Shown one piece after another: positions 13,245-15,820 of a stretch of DNA of 15,820 nucleotides. A program made the position numbers and the translations under genes. The notes beneath the pieces were generated by a model, which saw only the letters and a list, made by a program, of their open reading frames with translations, searched no databases and was not told where the DNA came from. Position 1 is the stretch's first letter; each line of letters opens with the position of its first letter. This stretch comes from an uncultured Lachnospiraceae bacterium (lineage in GTDB: Bacteria > Bacillota > Clostridia > Lachnospirales > Lachnospiraceae). The DNA lies in the NCBI GenBank assembly GCA_902773445.1, contig CACYEU010000254.1, forward strand, positions 1 through 15,820, read 5' to 3'.

Positions 13245-14270
13245 ATGGCCAATGAAGATAAGTTAAAAGCACTCGACGCAGCGATTGCAAAGCTTGAAAA
13301 AGACTACGGAAAAGGAACGGTGATGCGTCTCGGAGACGCACAGGCTGACACATCGATCGAGGCGATCCCCACTGGATCCATGAGCCTTGATATCGCGCTT
13401 GGTGTCGGCGGTATTCCGAAAGGCCGTGTCATTGAGATCTACGGCCCCGAATCCGGCGGCAAGACGACTCTTGCACTGCATATTATCGCTGAGGCACAGA
13501 AGCTCGGAGGTATTGCAGGATTCATCGATGCAGAACACGCGCTTGATCCGGTCTACGCAAAGAACATCGGCGTCGACATCAATGATCTGTACATCTCACA
13601 GCCCGATTCCGGCGAACAGGCTCTCGAGATCTGTGAGACGATGGTGCGTTCCGGCGCGATGGATCTGATCGTTGTCGACTCGGTCGCAGCATTGGTTCCC
13701 CGTCAGGAGATCGACGGAGAGATGGGTGACGCCCATGTCGGTCTGCAGGCCAGACTGATGAGTCAGGCGCTTCGCAAACTGACACCGGTGATCAGCAAGT
13801 CGAACTGCGCGGTGATCTTTATCAATCAGCTTCGCGAAAAAGTCGGCGTTGTCTACGGTAATCCGGAAGTGACGACCGGCGGCCGCGCGCTGAAGTTCTA
13901 TTCATCAGTCCGTATGGAAGTGCGCCGCGTCGAGACGATCAAGCAGGCCGGTGAGATGACAGGCAATCATGTCCGCGTCAAAGTCGTCAAGAACAAAGTC
14001 GCACCGCCGTTTAAAGAGGCTGAGTTCGACATCATGTTTGGCGAAGGTATTTCCAAAGTCGGCGATCTCGTCGATCTGGCGACGAAGATCGATCTGATCC
14101 AGAAGAGCGGATCCTGGTATTCTTACAACGGCGAGAAGATCGGACAGGGAAGAGAAAAAGCAAAAGAGTACCTGACTGAGCATCCGGTCGAGACGGAGAA
14201 GCTCGAAGCGCAGATCCGCGCGAAGTTCGGTATCGGCGATGCAGCTGATGTTTCGGATGAAGAAGAATAA
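13245..14270 (+). CDS. recA: DNA recombinase RecA
   Basis: The 341-residue RecA catalyses strand exchange in homologous recombination and stimulates LexA-type self-cleavage. Walker A is GPESGGKTT (67-75), with Gly in place of the more usual second Ser, a frequent variant. Other landmarks are FIDAEHALDPVYA, the Walker B segment LIVVDSVAALVPR with the following loop L1, and the INQLREKVGVVYGNPEVTTGGRALKFYSS block covering loop L2. The C-terminal tail is acidic (DAADVSDEEE), as usual. AGGAG (13230-13234) lies ten bases before ATG 13245. recX follows after 18 bases, probably on the same transcript. Confidence 0.99.
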   Translation: MANEDKLKALDAAIAKLEKDYGKGTVMRLGDAQADTSIEAIPTGSMSLDIALGVGGIPKGRVIEIYGPESGGKTTLALHIIAEAQKLGGIAGFIDAEHALDPVYAKNIGVDINDLYISQPDSGEQALEICETMVRSGAMDLIVVDSVAALVPRQEIDGEMGDAHVGLQARLMSQALRKLTPVISKSNCAVIFINQLREKVGVVYGNPEVTTGGRALKFYSSVRMEVRRVETIKQAGEMTGNHVRVKVVKNKVAPPFKEAEFDIMFGEGISKVGDLVDLATKIDLIQKSGSWYSYNGEKIGQGREKAKEYLTEHPVETEKLEAQIRAKFGIGDAADVSDEEE

Positions 14271-14288
14271 AGGAGTCTGCTGTCCGCG

Positions 14289-14921
14289 ATGCTGACAATC
14301 ACTGAGATCGTATCCATGACAACAAAGAAAGCGAAGGTCTTCACAGACGGGAGACCTTCGCTCATTCTATATTCCGGTGAGCTCAAGAAACTGGGATGGG
14401 AAGAAGGAAGTCAGATCACCGAGGAACAATATGAGCGGGTTCTCAACGATACGGTCATCAAAAGAGCTAAACTGTATGCGATGCATTTGCTCCAGGATCA
14501 GGACAGGACCGAAAAAGAACTGACCGACAAGATCAGACGCGCGGGTTATGATCCGGAGATCGCGCAGGCTGCGCTCGACTATGTCAAAGGGTTCGGCTAC
14601 GTCGATGACGAACGCTATGCCGAAAACTATATCAGCCGTAACAGCGGTGTGAAGAGCCGGCGCCAGATCCGGCAGGATCTGGCCAAAAAAGGAATCGACT
14701 CAGATGTTCTGGAATCGCTTCTCGATGATAACGCTGATGAACACGATGAACACAGGGCTGTTGCCAGACTGCTGAAGAAAAGGCATTATTCACCGAACGT
14801 ACGTGACTGGGATGAAAAAGCTCAGAAAGAGAGGGACAAACAGCTGAGGTATCTGGCCTCGAAAGGATTCACCTACGCGGCTGTGCGCTATGTATTTGAC
14901 CATTGGGATGAATTTGAATGA
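14289..14921 (+). CDS. recX: RecA regulatory protein RecX
   Basis: The 210-residue protein modulates RecA filament activity. It begins MLTITEIVSMTTKKAKVFTDG, like Firmicute RecX proteins. It contains the tandem three-helix repeats typical of the family: AMHLLQDQDRTEKELTDKIRRAGYDPEIAQAALDYV, then GFGYVDDERYAENYI followed by KSRRQIRQDLAKKGIDSDVLESLL. A third repeat follows, where the chain ends KGFTYAAVRYVFDHWDEFE. ATG 14289 is kept because the MxxITEI start is conserved; AAAGGAG (14270-14276) is about 12 bases upstream, slightly long. It follows recA by 18 bases, the usual partner arrangement. Confidence 0.95.
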   Translation: MLTITEIVSMTTKKAKVFTDGRPSLILYSGELKKLGWEEGSQITEEQYERVLNDTVIKRAKLYAMHLLQDQDRTEKELTDKIRRAGYDPEIAQAALDYVKGFGYVDDERYAENYISRNSGVKSRRQIRQDLAKKGIDSDVLESLLDDNADEHDEHRAVARLLKKRHYSPNVRDWDEKAQKERDKQLRYLASKGFTYAAVRYVFDHWDEFE

Positions 14922-14966
14922 TCAATGTGTTCGGAAAAGTATCAGCTGAAACAGAAACAGAAGAGT

Positions 14967-15002
14967 AACAGGCTGCCGCATCGTTCATGCAGCAGCCTGT
15001 TT
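14967..15002. terminator. Hairpin between recX and tRNA-Pro, probable shared terminator
   Basis: AACAGGCTGC (14967-14976) pairs perfectly with GCAGCCTGTT (14992-15001). An inner GCAT/ATGC stem (14978-14981 with 14987-14990) is separated by one mismatch. The T tail is only three bases on the plus strand. On the minus strand it begins about four bases past the tRNA-Pro 3' end and is followed by a moderately T-rich stretch. It lies between convergent genes and could serve both. Confidence 0.7.
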
Positions 15003-15004
15003 GA

Positions 15005-15078
15005 TCGGAGTGACAAGATTTGAACTTGCGACCTCTCGGCCCCCAGCCGAGCGCGCTACCAAACTACGCCACACTCCG
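15005..15078 (-). tRNA. tRNA-Pro (anticodon GGG)
   Basis: On the minus strand 74 bases fold as a cloverleaf. The acceptor arms are CGGAGTG and CACTCCG. The D arm has GTAGTTTGGTAGC. The anticodon stem CTCGG/CCGAG holds the loop CTGGGGG with anticodon GGG, reading CCC and CCU. The T arm is GCAAG-TTCAAAT-CTTGT. The discriminator is A and CCA is not encoded. It is the only minus-strand gene found here and is convergent with recX. Confidence 0.97.
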
Positions 15079-15089
15079 ACAGCTTTGTA

Positions 15090-15118
15090 ATCATAGTATA
15101 AAATGGACATTTCGTCAA
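15090..15118 (-). promoter_or_regulatory. Promoter of tRNA-Pro
   Basis: Read on the minus strand, TTGACG (plus 15113-15118), a 17-base spacer and TATGAT (plus 15090-15095) lie 11 bases before the mature tRNA 5' end. It is divergent from the rpsB promoter, with about 30 bases between the two -35 boxes. Confidence 0.85.
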
Positions 15119-15148
15119 GATTGTTTGGGACAAATCTTTATTTTGGTG

Positions 15149-15177
15149 TTGATTCGGCTTTGCTGATATGCTAATAT
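15149..15177 (+). promoter_or_regulatory. rpsB promoter
   Basis: TTGATT (15149-15154), a 17-base spacer and TAATAT (15172-15177) form a sigma-A promoter. TG at 15169-15170 adds an extended -10. Transcription should begin near 15184, leaving a leader of about 113 bases before the rpsB ATG. Confidence 0.85.
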
Positions 15178-15183
15178 GTAAAA

Positions 15184-15296
15184 GTTGCAAAATAAACACG
15201 CATCGGGCAGCTTTTCCCGGTGATCGCAAAAGTCTTTAAGACTTCGGATTCGAAAAGACTAAGCCGGTGCGGAAGAAAAACCATGGAGGTAGTAAG
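15184..15296 (+). promoter_or_regulatory. rpsB 5' leader with possible regulatory structure
   Basis: The leader contains a hairpin CATCGGG (15201-15207) with CCCGGTG (15216-15222), one G-U pair and an eight-base loop. Further down, AGTCTT (15231-15236) can pair either with the adjacent AAGACT (15238-15243) or with the later AAGACT (15255-15260), enclosing TTCG/CGAA. These choices are mutually exclusive. Ribosomal protein leaders often bind their own product, but I cannot match this one to a named family. Confidence 0.45.
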
Positions 15297-15820
15297 ATGA
15301 GTGTTATTTCTATGAAAGACCTGCTTGAGGCAGGCGTTCACTTCGGACATCAGACACGCCGCTGGAACCCGAAAATGGATCCGTATATCTTTACGGAACG
15401 CAACGGGATCCATATCATTGACCTGCAGAAGACAGTCGGCATGGTCGATGATGCGTACAAAATGATCGCGGATACAGTCGCCGACGGAGGCACTGTTCTG
15501 TTCGTCGGCACAAAGAAGCAGGCGAAGGATACGATCAAAGCTGAAGCAGAGCGCTGCGGTATGTTCTATGTCAATGAGCGCTGGCTCGGTGGTATGCTGA
15601 CCAACTTCAAGACGATTCAGAGCCGTGTCGGCCGTCTGAAAGAGATCGAGCGCATGGCTGAAGACGGAACATTTGATGTCCTCCCGAAGAAGGAAGTTGT
15701 CCACCTGAACAAAGAGCGCGAGAAGCTCGACCGCAACCTTGGCGGAATCAAAGAGATGAAGCATGTCCCGGATGTGATCTTCATCATCGATACCAAGAAA
15801 GAGCATATCTGCGTGACAGA
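15297..15820 (+). CDS. rpsB: 30S ribosomal protein S2 (5' part, truncated by window edge)
   Basis: From ATG 15297 the frame is open to the window end, giving 174 residues of a protein normally about 230-260 long. The start MSVISMKDLLEAGVHFGHQT, the RRWNPKMDPYIFTERNGIHIIDLQKT block and NERWLGGMLTNFKTI are diagnostic of S2, which joins the 30S subunit late and is needed for S1 binding. GGAGG (15285-15289) lies seven bases before the ATG. Only the right-hand third is missing, and it continues beyond the window. tsf usually follows rpsB in bacteria, but it cannot be seen here. Confidence 0.97.
   Translation, partial: MSVISMKDLLEAGVHFGHQTRRWNPKMDPYIFTERNGIHIIDLQKTVGMVDDAYKMIADTVADGGTVLFVGTKKQAKDTIKAEAERCGMFYVNERWLGGMLTNFKTIQSRVGRLKEIERMAEDGTFDVLPKKEVVHLNKEREKLDRNLGGIKEMKHVPDVIFIIDTKKEHICVT

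Overview
The window is a dense, co-oriented block of bacterial housekeeping genes. It covers translation, tRNA modification, protein export, amino-acid biosynthesis and recombination. Gene content and order (queA; ylxM-ffh; rpsP-khpA-rimM-trmD-rplS; lepB-rbgA-lepB-rnhB-yraN) are typical of a Firmicute (Bacillota) of moderate GC. Strong AGGAGG-type ribosome binding sites and consensus sigma-A promoters agree with that. Placement in or near the Erysipelotrichia/Clostridia is a guess from the style of the genes and was not tested. I see no transposon, phage, CRISPR array or defence island.

Layout. At 1-93 is the last part of pheT, overlapping queA (to 1166) by one base. A perfect-consensus promoter (1195-1223) drives ylxM-ffh, apparently with almost no 5' leader. 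From 3001 runs rpsP-khpA-rimM-trmD, tightly packed. rplS has its own promoter inside the end of trmD and is followed by a terminator hairpin. Next come a signal-peptidase homologue that has lost both catalytic residues, the ribosome-assembly GTPase rbgA, an intact signal peptidase lepB, rnhB, yraN and pgeF. A tRNA-Thr(CGU) with its own promoter and terminator closes this half.

From 9519 a small membrane zinc-ribbon protein leads a unit with queH, argH and asd. queH and argH lie in one uninterrupted reading frame, and argH keeps its own ribosome binding site and GTG start. After a terminator come recA and recX. A short intergenic region then holds a minus-strand tRNA-Pro(GGG) with its own promoter, and divergent from it the promoter, leader and first two thirds of rpsB, which runs off the right edge.

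How the genes relate: QueA and QueH are the last two enzymes of queuosine synthesis. RpsP, RimM, TrmD, RplS, RbgA and RpsB serve ribosome assembly and tRNA methylation. Ffh (with YlxM) and LepB act at the start and end of protein export. ArgH and Asd serve arginine and aspartate-family amino-acid synthesis. RecA and RecX form an activator/modulator pair.

No wholly new system is evident. The points most worth a second look are the catalytically dead signal-peptidase paralogue, the in-frame QueH-ArgH join (explicable by one base in an A run), and the apparently leaderless ylxM-ffh transcript.
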